Shown here in pieces: positions 46,001 to 54,683 of a DNA stretch of 54,941 nt. Under the pieces are notes generated by a model. The model was not told where the DNA came from, made no database searches, and was given only the letters and a program-made list of their open reading frames with translations. Both the position numbers and the translations under genes were made by a program. Within the stretch, counting starts at the first letter, position 1; each line of letters opens with the position of its first letter. This stretch comes from Leptolyngbyaceae cyanobacterium (GTDB lineage: Bacteria; Cyanobacteriota; Cyanobacteriia; Cyanobacteriales; Aerosakkonemataceae), in NCBI GenBank assembly GCA_036703985.1, contig DATNQN010000007.1, forward strand, positions 1-54,941. The letters run 5' to 3'.

Positions 46001-47061
46001 TTTGTATCTCTTTGTAGCTCACATCCACAACTACATTTATGGCTACGAGTTGAGAGAGATTTTTTAACTATCGCACCACAATCACTACATTTTTGTGATG
46101 TGTAGTGAGGTGGAACAGCAACAGCTTTCGTGTCGAATTTCACAGCAAAATATTCTAACCATTGACAAAAATTAGACCAAGCTGCATCATTGATTGACTT
46201 GGCAAGACAGTGATTTTTTACCATGCCCTTAATATTTAAGTATTCATAGACCACTAAGCTGTTAAGCTTGCATACGTTACGCGCAATCATGAGAGCGTGT
46301 TCATTCCGTTGTCTACTTACCCTTAAATGTTTTCGAGCATATCTAACCCGTGCTTTTTGTCGTTGATTCTTCCCTTTCTCCTTTTTACAAATTTGTCTCT
46401 GAGCGTGTTTAATCGCTTTTTCAGATTTTCTTAAAAACTGCGGGTTTGGTTCGTGGTAGCCGTTAGAATCAGAGTAAAAATACTCGATTCCCACATCTAG
46501 CCCTATTTCACCATCAGCTACTCTAGTTTCTTTTTTAACATCTATACCCAAGCAAAATTGAACGTAGAAGCCATCAGCTTTTTTTACAATCCTGACTCTT
46601 TTAATAGATTTAACAGGATATGTATGTATATCCCATTTGCCTAACAACTTCAATTCACCAATACATTTTTTATCGGTAAAGGTAATCCGTCTTTTTGTTG
46701 GATGAAGCGACCAACCACTCGTCTTGTATTCAACAGAGCGATTATCTTTTTGAAATTTGGGAAAACCCTTTTTACCTGGTTTGTTAGATTTGCAATTCCC
46801 CAAAAATCTAGAAATTGCTAACCATGCTCTTTCTGCCGAAGCTTGTACTGCCGTTGAATTGAGAGATTTAACAAAATTAAACTCGTTGCGTAGCTCTGTG
46901 GAATACTTACTTAAAACAGCGTAGTTAATCTTGCTATCTCTGGGGGCATCCATCCAATATCTTAGGCATTTATTCCGGATAAATTGGACTGTCCGGATAG
47001 CTTCATCAATAGCTTTGTATTGATTTTTGCTTGCTTTAGCTTTATATTCTAGAACTAGCAT
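45856..47061 (-). CDS. tnpB: TnpB, RNA-guided nuclease of an IS200/IS605-type element
   Basis: A 401-residue protein of full family length. It has an N-terminal helical/WED-like region (1-180) and a RuvC fold with all three acidic residues: Asp189 (IGLDVGIEY), Glu273 (VYEYLNIKG) and Asp352 (LQRDTNAA). The zinc ribbon has Cys325, Cys328, Cys343 and Cys345/347. The CGxELQRDTNAAINIL end is typical. TnpB uses an omega RNA to cut DNA at matching sites next to a short motif and helps the element persist. It looks intact, with no frameshift. A hairpin sits 17 bases before the start (47078-47103). Confidence 0.95.
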   Translation of the reverse strand: MLVLEYKAKASKNQYKAIDEAIRTVQFIRNKCLRYWMDAPRDSKINYAVLSKYSTELRNEFNFVKSLNSTAVQASAERAWLAISRFLGNCKSNKPGKKGFPKFQKDNRSVEYKTSGWSLHPTKRRITFTDKKCIGELKLLGKWDIHTYPVKSIKRVRIVKKADGFYVQFCLGIDVKKETRVADGEIGLDVGIEYFYSDSNGYHEPNPQFLRKSEKAIKHAQRQICKKEKGKNQRQKARVRYARKHLRVSRQRNEHALMIARNVCKLNSLVVYEYLNIKGMVKNHCLAKSINDAAWSNFCQWLEYFAVKFDTKAVAVPPHYTSQKCSDCGAIVKKSLSTRSHKCSCGCELQRDTNAAINILNLGKNRLGHSRINATGDGTSTLLGATLVEQVLSMNVESLWL

Positions 47062-47077
47062 TGATTCGACCTCTCAA

Positions 47078-47103
47078 CCCAAATATATTATAATATATGT
47101 GGG
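47078..47103 (-). promoter_or_regulatory. AT-rich palindrome in the tnpB leader
   Basis: The core ATATATTATAATATAT (47083-47098) is a perfect 16-base palindrome flanked by CCC and GGG, so the stem can extend to 12 pairs. It lies 17 bases before the tnpB start and contains TATAAT-like words, so it may hold the promoter and/or hide the ribosome-binding site. Confidence 0.5.
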
Positions 47104-47261
47104 CTTAAATGTCTGTACACATTATAAAAAATAGTAGATTAAATATTACAATTAATAATTACAAAATCCAGCCATAAAAAAAATTATTAGACGATTGATG
47201 ACCAAATTTGAATTAATTAGAAGTTTAATTGCCCGTTTTACCCTTCCTAATGACTTTAAAA

Positions 47262-47296
47262 AGCCGCCCTTCTAGGGCGGGGCTTTAAACCCATTT
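47262..47296 (-). repeat. Left-end hairpin of the tnpB element
   Basis: CCGCCCT-TCT-AGGGCGG (47264-47280) forms a perfect seven-base stem that extends after a two-base bulge by AAAG/CTTT. The outside word GGGGCTTTAAACCCATTT (47279-47296) recurs in reverse at 43778-43795 with one change. Sub-terminal hairpins are what Y1 transposases of this family recognise. Confidence 0.65.
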
Positions 47297-47417
47297 TTTT
47301 GGTAAATCGAATATTTCTAGCAAAAATCAGACCCGTTCAACAACTGTACTATCCACAAAACCGAAGAAGGGGGCAGGGAGAAAGATAAACGACATGGTTA
47401 AAGTGAATTGGTATAAC

Positions 47418-48014
47418 CTAAGGTGACAAAATTAACTGCCATTCTTTTTTATCTTTATTCCAAGCTGGTTGGGGCGTTTCTCCCACCACGAATGGCCCCC
47501 AATACCGACGAGAACCATCTTGAGCAAAAGCAATCAAAATATCTCCCTCGTCCAGTTTGACAAATCCGGCAGGTAAGGACAAAACCAGCCCGCTACTCGC
47601 TCCCTCTCCCGGCTCAAAATCCCAGTGGGCAGGTTCGCCATAACCAGTCTGTTGAGTGGATTTGCTAGCTTGTTCCTTGGCTAGAAATGCTACTCGAATG
47701 GGATGTTCGCTTTGATTGCTCAGGCGTAGAACGCCTGGTGGAAGTGCTGCTGATGGTTTAGCGGTGCTAGTTGCTTCTTTTCGCTCGCCGTTCGCCGCCG
47801 CATTAACGGTGGGTTGTGGTGTAGATTCGGTAAATGAGGATTCGGCAGACCTGGTAACAGATGGACTGATGGGCGAGGAGGCAAGGGGTAAAGTTGCTTG
47901 GGGTTCTAGTGGCTCAAAAGAAATCACGATTTGCCAGCGTTGCAGCACTAATGCCAGCATTAAGAATAGAACTCCGATGATAGCAGCAGGATAAAATACT
48001 AGTTTTAGATTCAT
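47418..48014 (-). CDS. Membrane-anchored periplasmic protein, function unknown
   Basis: A 198-residue protein. A single N-terminal transmembrane helix (about 5-25, LVFYPAAIIGVLFLMLALVL) is followed by a Ser/Pro/Thr/Ala-rich linker (40-90), then a beta-rich domain (95-198; GVLRLSNQSEHPIRVAFLA, then WDFEPGEGASSGLVLSLP and DGSRRYWGPFVV). The pattern looks like a small periplasmic sandwich domain tethered to the membrane. I do not recognise the family. It lies just outside the tnpB element, 122 bases from its predicted end, and appears intact. Confidence 0.75.
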   Translation of the reverse strand: MNLKLVFYPAAIIGVLFLMLALVLQRWQIVISFEPLEPQATLPLASSPISPSVTRSAESSFTESTPQPTVNAAANGERKEATSTAKPSAALPPGVLRLSNQSEHPIRVAFLAKEQASKSTQQTGYGEPAHWDFEPGEGASSGLVLSLPAGFVKLDEGDILIAFAQDGSRRYWGPFVVGETPQPAWNKDKKEWQLILSP

Positions 48015-48119
48015 AGTTTTTAGTCATAACGATTTTGAGGCTTTATAGTCTCTAATTCTGGGTATAGCAGATCCCCAACTGCATTGGAATCACCTTTTGG
48101 AAATGAAAAGATTATCGTA

Positions 48120-48455
48120 ATGCAAAATACTCGATTGAATAAACTAGTAGATGTGATTAGCTCTCAGATGGGAAGCTGGTTTATCAACCCTTGGCGGCGG
48201 ATTTCCCTGTTGGCTATCAGCTTACTGTTCGGTATTTTTTTGGGAACGGCGATTCCTACTACTGCCGGACAAGCTGCGGATTGGGATATTCTTGGGGCTG
48301 GATTGTTAGTGGGATTTACAGAGTTAACAAGCCGCATTTTTTATGGTGTTTTTCGCCGCAAAGCTTCTAGTTCTCTGTTGGCAGCGATGTTAAATGCGCT
48401 CAAGATTGGTTTGACTTACAGTTTGTTTATTGAAGCTTTCAAGTTGGGGTCTTGA
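48120..48455 (+). CDS. Ycf20-like membrane protein (DUF565)
   Basis: Start chosen at the ATG at 48120 (111 residues); the frame opens 12 codons earlier at TTG. The sequence RRISLLAISLLFGIFLGTAI, then GQAADWDILGAGLLVGFTEL and RIFYGVF, matches the Ycf20/DUF565 family of cyanobacteria and plastids: two or three membrane helices. In algae the family has been tied to non-photochemical quenching; its mechanism is unknown. The glycerate kinase gene follows 88 bases downstream on the same strand. Confidence 0.88.
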   Translation: MQNTRLNKLVDVISSQMGSWFINPWRRISLLAISLLFGIFLGTAIPTTAGQAADWDILGAGLLVGFTELTSRIFYGVFRRKASSSLLAAMLNALKIGLTYSLFIEAFKLGS

Positions 48456-48543
48456 TTCGATTTATCTAAAAGCTTGCCACTGTTTATTTGTTTTGACAGG
48501 GGCTGGCGGGAATGACCGCTTTCAAGTAAATTGGTGTCAAAAT

Positions 48544-49620
48544 ATGGCTCGAGAAAATGATTCCCTCGCTGAAATTTTGCAAAATTTAAGGTCGGGAAAA
48601 TCTATATCGGAATTTGAACGAAAAAAACTTTTATTTTGGTTGCTAGAGGATAATTTACGGGCGAAAGCATTTGGGATTACTTCTGAGAATGTGGGAGAAA
48701 TTTGCCAAAAGCGATCGCAAATTTTCTCCTCTGTTAGCAGTAAAGTAATTCAATTTTGCCAAAATAAAGGTTTTTATAACCAAAATAGGGTTTTAGAAAC
48801 TCTCTGGAATCTCTGGCTTCCCCTGGCTATCCAATTAGCAGAATGTCGTCAAAATTTAGCACGCCCGCTGATTCAGGGCATTTTGGGCGGACAAGGCACT
48901 GGCAAAACTACTCTAGCTGCTATTTTAATCTTAATTCTCGACCATCTCGGTTATCGAACGCTCGGCCTTTCCCTGGATGACCTTTACAAAACTTATGAGG
49001 AAAGACGACTGCTGCAAGCGCGAGACCCCCGTTTGCTTTGGCGTGGGCCACCCGGAACCCACGATGTTGATTTGGGGATCGAAGTTTTAGACGAGTTACG
49101 AAAGCAACGGGGTGTGGTGGAAGTTCCCCGCTTTGATAAATCTGCTTGGGGTGGAATTGGCGATCGCACTCAGCCAGAAATCGTGGAAAATATTGATATC
49201 GTTCTGTTTGAAGGTTGGTTTGTCGGCGTGGAACCGATCGATCCCAGTGCTTTCGAGAATGCCCCACCGCCTATTATCACCCCAGCCGATCGCGATTTTG
49301 CCCGCGATATGAATGCCAAGCTGACAGATTATTTGCCTTTATGGGAAAGGTTAGATCGTTTAATGGTGCTGTATCCAGTGGATTATCGCCTTTCTCAGCA
49401 GTGGCGGCGACAAGCGGAAAGGGAGATGGTTTCCTTAAGTAAATCTGGAATGTCAGATGAAATGGTGGATCGATTTGTAGAGTATTTCTGGCGTAGCATC
49501 CACCCAGAACTGTTTGTTAAGCCTTTAACTAGAAACTCAACCAGGGTAGATTTAGTCATCGAAATCAATGGGGATCGCTCTCTAGGAGTGGTATATCGCC
49601 CCTGCGATCGCTTAATTTAA
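48544..49620 (+). CDS. D-glycerate 3-kinase (GLYK type)
   Basis: Start chosen at the ATG at 48544 (358 residues); the frame also opens at a TTG that overlaps the previous gene. It has a P-loop (ILGGQGTGKTTL), a Walker-B-like LDDLYKTYEER, RGPPGTHDVDLG, the VPRFDKSAWGGIGDR loop and LFEGWFVG, all typical of the plant/cyanobacterial glycerate kinase, a P-loop kinase unrelated to GlxK. It makes 3-phosphoglycerate from glycerate, the last step of photorespiration. The nearest gene with a related role is CP12 about 9 kb away; nothing suggests an operon with it. Confidence 0.92.
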   Translation: MARENDSLAEILQNLRSGKSISEFERKKLLFWLLEDNLRAKAFGITSENVGEICQKRSQIFSSVSSKVIQFCQNKGFYNQNRVLETLWNLWLPLAIQLAECRQNLARPLIQGILGGQGTGKTTLAAILILILDHLGYRTLGLSLDDLYKTYEERRLLQARDPRLLWRGPPGTHDVDLGIEVLDELRKQRGVVEVPRFDKSAWGGIGDRTQPEIVENIDIVLFEGWFVGVEPIDPSAFENAPPPIITPADRDFARDMNAKLTDYLPLWERLDRLMVLYPVDYRLSQQWRRQAEREMVSLSKSGMSDEMVDRFVEYFWRSIHPELFVKPLTRNSTRVDLVIEINGDRSLGVVYRPCDRLI

Positions 49621-49667
49621 AAAGTATGGGTTATTTTCCCAACTAACCAGCTAAAGCTTGGAAACCT

Positions 49668-50240
49668 ATGACGCCTATGTCTAGAAAATCTCAGCAGCGG
49701 TTACTCACCCAACCGACAAAAACTATATTTACTTCCCATCGTCAGTCCAAACGCTTCCGACAGAATTGGCGGCGTAAATTACATTACTTTTACTTGCGCT
49801 TTCTTCGCTTGCGCGGAAGTCCGGAATCGATCGCAAGAGGTTTAGCTGCGGGAGTTTTTGCCGGGTTATTTCCCTTCATCGCTACCCAAACTTTAATTGC
49901 GATTCTGATTGCCGCTTTAATCAGAGGAAATAAAATTGTCGCCGCCGCAGCTACTTGGATCAGTAACCCTTTTACTGCCGTACCTCTTTATGCCTTTAAC
50001 TTCCAAATTGGTAGGTGGTTATTAAATTCTCAAGAAACTTTTTCTCCAGAAGATTTTCACTCCTGGGAAAATATGATGGATCTGGGATCTGAGTTTTTAA
50101 CAGACCTCCTCTTAGGTTGTTTGGTAGTAGCAACCATCGCTAGTATTAGTACTTATTTTGTAGGTTTAAGGATTATTCAGCGGGTGCGAAATCGCAAGCG
50201 ACGCCGTAAGTCAATCGACGCGGTTGATTATTTATCATAA
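49668..50240 (+). CDS. DUF2062 membrane protein
   Basis: A 190-residue protein. A basic N-terminus (to about residue 45) is followed by the DUF2062 core: RGSPESIARGLAAGVFAGLFPF, then IRGNKIVAAAATWISNPFTAVPLY, and a final helix (about 140-168) before a basic tail (RNRKRRRKS). Two or three membrane helices are expected. The family is common in bacteria, has no firm function and is sometimes fused to glycosyltransferases. It lies 47 bases after the glycerate kinase gene, so the two may be cotranscribed. Confidence 0.88.
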   Translation: MTPMSRKSQQRLLTQPTKTIFTSHRQSKRFRQNWRRKLHYFYLRFLRLRGSPESIARGLAAGVFAGLFPFIATQTLIAILIAALIRGNKIVAAAATWISNPFTAVPLYAFNFQIGRWLLNSQETFSPEDFHSWENMMDLGSEFLTDLLLGCLVVATIASISTYFVGLRIIQRVRNRKRRRKSIDAVDYLS

Positions 50241-50282
50241 AACCGAAAACCGATTTATTTACACTACCAAAATCTTGGGATC

Positions 50283-51773
50283 GTGGAACTAGAGCAAGAG
50301 TTTTACCAGCGAGGAATAGATAAGTTTCGTCAGGGAGACTTATCAGGTGCAATCCAAGAATTTAATCGCGCCTTGCGGATTAATCATGACTTTGCTGATG
50401 CTTATTACCAAAGAGGTTTAGCACGTTTTGATTTTAAAGATACCAAGAGTGCGATCGAAGATTACGATCGCGTTTTACAAATTAAACCCGATCGGATAGA
50501 AGCCTATTTTGCTCGCAGTTTAGCTTACTTAGCTTTGGGAAATTTTGCCAAAGCCATCGATGATGCCGATCGATTAATTAAAATCAATCCCCATCACGCA
50601 CCTGCTTATAATTTAAGAGCCAAGATTTGTCATAAATTGGGCAATATCCAAGTTGCGATCGCTAATTACAAAAAAGCAGCCGAAATTTATTTAGAACAAA
50701 AAGAAGCTGCCAAATGCCGTCAATGTTTGGATAATATCAAACAATTACAACCACCCCAGCCTGAAACTATTCAAACTCCTAAATATAATTTCCAGTTCGA
50801 GCCAACAGACTTCATTAACCAAGCAGTTCAGAAAGGAATCAGCGGACAATACGCCGCAGCCATTGAAGATTTTAATTGGTTAATTCAACTAAATCACCAA
50901 AGTTATGAAATTTATTACCAACGAGGATTAATGCACTCTAAATTGAGCTATTATTTGCGAGCGATCGCAGATTTTACTCAAGCCTTAAATATCCAACCAA
51001 ACTTAGCAGAAGGATATTATCATCGCGGAATTGCTCGTGCTGAGTACGGTGATAGTTTTGCCGCGATCGCAGATTTTGAACAAGCAGCCAAACTCTATCA
51101 AGAACGCAGCGAAAACGAGAACTACCAAAAAGCATTAGCAGAAAAAAATAAAGCCGAACTCTCTATCCAAAAATCCCAAGAAACACTAAAATCTAAAACT
51201 GAAATATTTCAAGTAAAAATCAAACGCCGCCAAGGTGGAACACCTGTAATTGATGTATTATTTAACCGTTATCATACTTTTGAAATGCTGTTAGATACGG
51301 GAGCTTCTCATACCACAATTACTCCTGATATGGCAGCAGTACTAAATGTGGTTATTGTTGGTATAGAAAGAGCAGTAATTGCTAACGGACAACTCATCGA
51401 ATCCCCGATGGGGAATGTTGCTTACATCGGGGTTGGCGGTGTTTCAGTCAACAATTTATTAGTAGCAATTGGCGCTATTCCTCTCTTAGGACAAAACTTT
51501 TTTGGCAACTATGACTTAATCATCAAACAAGATATCATTGAATTTCATTCAAGATCGAAATCTTCTCCCAATCAAGCACAAAAATTCAACAACTATCCCA
51601 GAGGAAAAGTTAGCCCTCAATTACAAAGTAGACTCCTCACCTTAGTCGGCGGAAATTGGGCAACTGCCGAAAGATTAATCGAAAACGAAAGAGAGAAAAA
51701 CCCCGGCAAAACAGAAACTTGGTATTGGGAAAAAGTTATCTACGATTTAGAACGCGATCGCGGAATTCATTAG
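50283..51773 (+). CDS. TPR protein fused to a retropepsin-like aspartic protease
   Basis: A 496-residue protein starting at GTG. Tetratricopeptide repeats fill two blocks: about 3-150 (QRGLARFDFKDTKSAIEDYD and following) and about 175-290 (YYQRGLMHSKLSYYLRAIADF). A single-chain aspartic-protease domain (about 308-410) has the catalytic motif LLDTGASHT (Asp338) and the closing LLGQNFFGNYDL. Like retroviral enzymes, it carries one catalytic Asp and should work as a dimer. A third, C-terminal segment (about 435-496, LTLVGGNWATAERLIENE) is a conserved-looking helical piece. TPRs may bring substrate; no signal peptide is seen, so it probably works in the cytoplasm. Confidence 0.9.
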   Translation: MELEQEFYQRGIDKFRQGDLSGAIQEFNRALRINHDFADAYYQRGLARFDFKDTKSAIEDYDRVLQIKPDRIEAYFARSLAYLALGNFAKAIDDADRLIKINPHHAPAYNLRAKICHKLGNIQVAIANYKKAAEIYLEQKEAAKCRQCLDNIKQLQPPQPETIQTPKYNFQFEPTDFINQAVQKGISGQYAAAIEDFNWLIQLNHQSYEIYYQRGLMHSKLSYYLRAIADFTQALNIQPNLAEGYYHRGIARAEYGDSFAAIADFEQAAKLYQERSENENYQKALAEKNKAELSIQKSQETLKSKTEIFQVKIKRRQGGTPVIDVLFNRYHTFEMLLDTGASHTTITPDMAAVLNVVIVGIERAVIANGQLIESPMGNVAYIGVGGVSVNNLLVAIGAIPLLGQNFFGNYDLIIKQDIIEFHSRSKSSPNQAQKFNNYPRGKVSPQLQSRLLTLVGGNWATAERLIENEREKNPGKTETWYWEKVIYDLERDRGIH

Positions 51774-51818
51774 GTAATTGTCATTGGTAATTGGTTATTT
51801 GTCATTTGTTAATTCTTT
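51774..51818. repeat. Short GGTAATTG/GTCATTTG tandem words
   Basis: Degenerate repeats of GGTAATTG, GTCATTGG and GTCATTTG fill the 35-base gap between the converging TPR-protease and SelO genes and run into the selO stop. Similar words lie after cheA (about 4535-4560). Confidence 0.6.
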
Positions 51819-53266
51819 GACCTAATTTTGTTTAATAAATCATAAAAAGGTTCCCAATTATCCTCTTTTGTAATTGGTTCCCAAATAGATTCTATGACCG
51901 GACGAACGATGACAGTAATTGGATTGCGATCGCGCAACATTTGAGCAACCTTACCCATCTCGTCCGGATGCAAACTGTTCAAAGCACAATGATATAAATT
52001 TCGCCACTTATCCAATAAACTTATCTGTTCCGATGAAGGAGTAATCAACCCATTATTAAAAATCTGACTAGCATCTTCTCGCCAATTAGCAAAAAATTGC
52101 TGTCTGAGTTCGGCAAAGAATTCATTGTAACCAACTTGAGTTTCTTTTAAAATCTCAATAGTTACATTCAACAAATCATCTGCTTCGGGAATTTCCAACC
52201 CATCAAATCCTAACCGCTTCAGCATTAAATCTCGATAACTCAAATAATAGTAATCGAAAAATTGAGCCAAACCAGCCTCCATATCAGCCATCGGAATAAC
52301 TGACGCCAAAGGTTGCTGAAGCATTTCCAAATTCAAACGACAAATCATCGCTTGATTGCCATAACTATAGCGACCGTAATAATCAAAATAGGCCGCCGTA
52401 AAATCTGGTTTATAAGTGGGAATAAAAGCATAAGGGCCATAATCAAAGCTTTCTCCCGTAATCGACATATTATCGGTGTTTAGCACGGCATGACAAAATC
52501 CTGCCGCCATCCATTGCGCTACCAATTCTGCCACCCTTTTCACTAATTCTGCATAGAATTCTCCATAAAGATTTTCTGTTCCTTGCAAATGCGGATAATA
52601 ATATTCAATTACATAATCCAAAAGCTTTTTAGTTAAATCTTTGCGTCCCAAATAATGCAGCCTTTCAAAAGTACCGAAACGAATGTGAGAACGGCTAAAA
52701 CGCACCATTACCGATGACCGAGTTGGAGAAGGTTCATCTCCCCGCCACAGAGAATCACCAGTTTCAATCATGCTTAAACAGCGAGAAGTTCTCACACCCA
52801 TTTGATATAAAGCTTCTCCCGCCAACACTTCTCTTACTCCGCCTTTCAGCGTTAACCTACCATCACCGCCACGAGAGTAAGGAGTTGTACCGGAACCTTT
52901 AGTACCGAAATCGTATAATTCTCCATCCGTCCCGCGAATTTGACCGTAAAGAAAGCCTCTTCCATCTCCTAAAAAAGGATTGTATTCGCCAAATTGATAA
53001 CCGTGATAACGCAAAGCCAACAAAGGTTCGCGGCCCTCAAATTTGCCAAAAGCTTCTATGAAATGGGTATCTGTAACTGTTTGGGAATCTAATCCCATCA
53101 AAGGTAACAATTGGTCATTCCGAAAGCGTAAAATATGCTTGGGAAACTTCGCTGCTGCAACTACATCGTAATAATCATCTCCCAATGATTCCATAGCTGG
53201 TTCGTAGCTGAGAGTTAAGAGAGGATTGGAAGACTCTGTATTTTGGAGACTGCTGGTTTGAGACAT
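51809..53266 (-). CDS. selO: SelO-family protein adenylyltransferase (AMPylating pseudokinase)
   Basis: A 485-residue protein of the SelO/YdiU (UPF0061) family. It has the family-specific nucleotide segment [30 protein letters not shown], the [23 protein letters not shown] catalytic/metal loop and a YSYGNQ segment. Studied SelO proteins bind ATP upside down compared with kinases and transfer AMP to Ser, Thr or Tyr of target proteins, often in oxidative-stress defence. The protein has no selenocysteine or terminal cysteine. The gene is alone and lies next to a region of mobile DNA. Confidence 0.94.
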   Translation of the reverse strand: MSQTSSLQNTESSNPLLTLSYEPAMESLGDDYYDVVAAAKFPKHILRFRNDQLLPLMGLDSQTVTDTHFIEAFGKFEGREPLLALRYHGYQFGEYNPFLGDGRGFLYGQIRGTDGELYDFGTKGSGTTPYSRGGDGRLTLKGGVREVLAGEALYQMGVRTSRCLSMIETGDSLWRGDEPSPTRSSVMVRFSRSHIRFGTFERLHYLGRKDLTKKLLDYVIEYYYPHLQGTENLYGEFYAELVKRVAELVAQWMAAGFCHAVLNTDNMSITGESFDYGPYAFIPTYKPDFTAAYFDYYGRYSYGNQAMICRLNLEMLQQPLASVIPMADMEAGLAQFFDYYYLSYRDLMLKRLGFDGLEIPEADDLLNVTIEILKETQVGYNEFFAELRQQFFANWREDASQIFNNGLITPSSEQISLLDKWRNLYHCALNSLHPDEMGKVAQMLRDRNPITVIVRPVIESIWEPITKEDNWEPFYDLLNKIRSKN

Positions 53267-53288
53267 CGGTACAAAGAAGCATTTTTTT

Positions 53289-53328
53289 AGGAGTCAGAAT
53301 TTTCCTGCTTGGGATAATTCTGACTCCT
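53289..53328. repeat. Perfect inverted repeat of the AGTCAGAATT family, copy 3
   Basis: AGGAGTCAGAATT (53289-53301) and AATTCTGACTCCT (53316-53328) are perfect 13-base arms separated by 14 bases. It lies just upstream of selO and uses the same words as the repeats at 12724 and 43732, here arranged as a complete hairpin. Confidence 0.7.
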
Positions 53329-53424
53329 GAATTCTACCTTAACCCAACTGTCTCCACCCAGGAACGATTGTAGCGATCGCTCTTTTGATCAATTTCTGCT
53401 TAAATCGAGAAACCTTTCCTCTGA

Positions 53425-53464
53425 GTGAACTACCTACACTAACTCGAAGCGAGTATAGTGTAGG
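53425..53464 (-). repeat. Right-end hairpin of a decayed tnpB element (possible omega RNA end)
   Basis: CCTACACTAACTCG-AAG-CGAGTATAGTGTAGG (53433-53464) forms a 14-base-pair stem with one bulged A and a three-base loop. On the minus strand it follows the tnpB remnant and is followed by TAGTTCAC, the same layout as the right ends of IS200/IS605-type elements. The stem is intact although the gene is not. Confidence 0.65.
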
Positions 53465-53532
53465 CTTCTGACATCGCGGGGGAATGCCTTAGAACGGACT
53501 TGCGTCCCAACTTTGGCCTTACTTCCCCTCCG

Positions 53533-53775
53533 TTAGCTCCAGACGGCTGTTCCATCCGTCTTTAGCATTCTGATACCTTCTGCTCTAATGTTTGTTGCTG
53601 CGTTACCATCTCTGTCGTGACGAGCGCCGCAATTAGGACAAACCCACTCCCTAATATTAAGCGACAACTTATCAATTTGGTAATCACAATTAGAGCAAAG
53701 CTTGGACCCGCATTTCTCACAAACTGATTTGAGAAGCTGATTTGGGGATGAAAAGTTTAACTTTTTGAAAAACAA
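53533..53775 (-). pseudogene. TnpB remnant, C-terminal part only
   Basis: About 80 residues remain of a TnpB of about 400: the zinc ribbon (CSNCDYQIDKLSLNIREW, then CPNCG) and the last RuvC motif (ARHDRDGNAATNIRAEG) with its Asp. The first 25 residues (FFKKLNFSSPNQLLKSVCEKCG) look scrambled relative to the family. The N-terminal three quarters are missing: upstream sequence is unrelated. It is more closely related to other cyanobacterial TnpBs than to the one at 45856-47061, which has a different zinc ribbon. It cannot be an active nuclease. Confidence 0.85.
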
Positions 53776-53943
53776 GAGATATGGAAACAGTCCACCAAGA
53801 AAAATTTAATCTAAAATCACCAAACCGTTACTAAATCGTTGATAAAATCAGCTTAATTCAAAAAACTAATCATCAGAAAATAGACTGCATATATGGTCAA
53901 TTATTGAAGAGCTATGAAGTTGAGCAAGTTACCGTCAAAAAAA

Positions 53944-54306
53944 TCAACCACTATCTTGAATCGATTGAATTCTAAAGTAAGCAATAGACCAAATATCTTG
54001 AGAGGGACAAGCACTGGTAATCGCCATTAAAATTCGTCTGGCACTCACAGTAATTCTCGCTCCCAACTTCAGGAAATTCAGACGAATTGTGCCGACGGTT
54101 GCTCGGTCAAAAGAAGTTTTAGACAAACAACGATGACGAAAAGCTTGCATTAAAACATAAGCTATTGATGAGAACCAAAGTCTTAATTGATTACTTTGAA
54201 ATGTTTGAGTCGAAGTGCGGTCAGCGAATAAATCTAATTGTTGTTCTTTCAGCCGATTTTCCATCTCGCCACGCGGACAATATTTATCAGTATAAAGCTC
54301 TTTTTT
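53944..54306 (-). pseudogene. IS1380-family transposase, C-terminal fragment
   Basis: About 120 residues of a DDE transposase: LYTDKYCPRGEMENRLKEQQ, then LDLFADRTST, LRLWFSSIAYVLM and TIRLNFLKLGARI, which are typical of the C-terminal third of IS1380 transposases, including the YREK-like E region. It ends in a natural-looking stop. The 5' side runs into an AT-rich inverted repeat (54307-54414); the N-terminal part of the same kind of transposase is found at 54684-54941. The gene is dead. Confidence 0.85.
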
Positions 54307-54414
54307 GAATTCAAAATTCAAAATTAAGAATAAATAAAAATTTTTAATTAATTAACTCTGGGTACAAGTGCCCACGGATTGTAATTTTGAATTCATAATT
54401 TTGAATTTTGAATT
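54307..54414. mobile_element. MITE-like AT-rich inverted repeat
   Basis: GAATTCAAAATTCAAAATTA (54307-54326) and, in reverse, AATTTTGAATTTTGAATT (54397-54414) are inverted arms around a centre with TGGGTACAAGTGCCCA-like symmetry (54359-54374). Elements built of AATTCAAAATT words are frequent in filamentous cyanobacteria. It abuts the IS1380 fragment exactly where the transposase homology stops. Confidence 0.65.
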
Positions 54415-54516
54415 GTTTTGACGAATTTTTAAGCCTTCACTCCGATAACAAACTTTCGTAACAACTCTTCTAAGGCGACTCCATGATTTTTCGGTTTGAT
54501 AACATAAAGAACGATA

Positions 54517-54681
54517 TCAAGTTGAACAAGGGACTAAATTCCTGACTACTTCTAAATCTTCATTTTTTTCAAACAAACTTTCCATTAACTCTACAATCGG
54601 TTCAAGCTTTTTTGCATACTCATTTTTAGCTTTCTCAATTGTCTGATTAGCTCTTAACTTTAATTGGCGATTAGTCGCCAT
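54517..54681 (-). CDS. Small ORF of unknown function, possibly broken
   Basis: About 54 residues from the ATG at 54681: charged, helical (NQTIEKAKNEYAKKLEPIVE, then LMESLFEKNEDLEVVRN). It ends at a TGA near 54517. The +1 frame continues with the protein-like string LDIVLYVIKPKNHGVALEEL (to about 54440), so a frameshift may have split a longer gene. I do not recognise the family. It lies inside the broken IS1380 transposase, in place of its missing middle. Confidence 0.4.
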   Translation of the reverse strand: MATNRQLKLRANQTIEKAKNEYAKKLEPIVELMESLFEKNEDLEVVRNLVPCST

Positions 54682-54683
54682 AG

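Larger units (their letters stand above)
45841..47296 (-). mobile_element. IS200/IS605-type (IS1341-like) element carrying only tnpB
   Basis: Boundaries are deduced, not proven. The right end lies just after tnpB: a hairpin followed by GTGTCAA on the minus strand (45841-45847), like the ends known for ISDra2. The left end is taken at the hairpin and AAATGGGTTTAAAG word at 47262-47296. No tnpA (Y1 transposase) is present, so mobility would need a transposase from elsewhere. The target joint on the left cannot be read with certainty. Confidence 0.75.
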
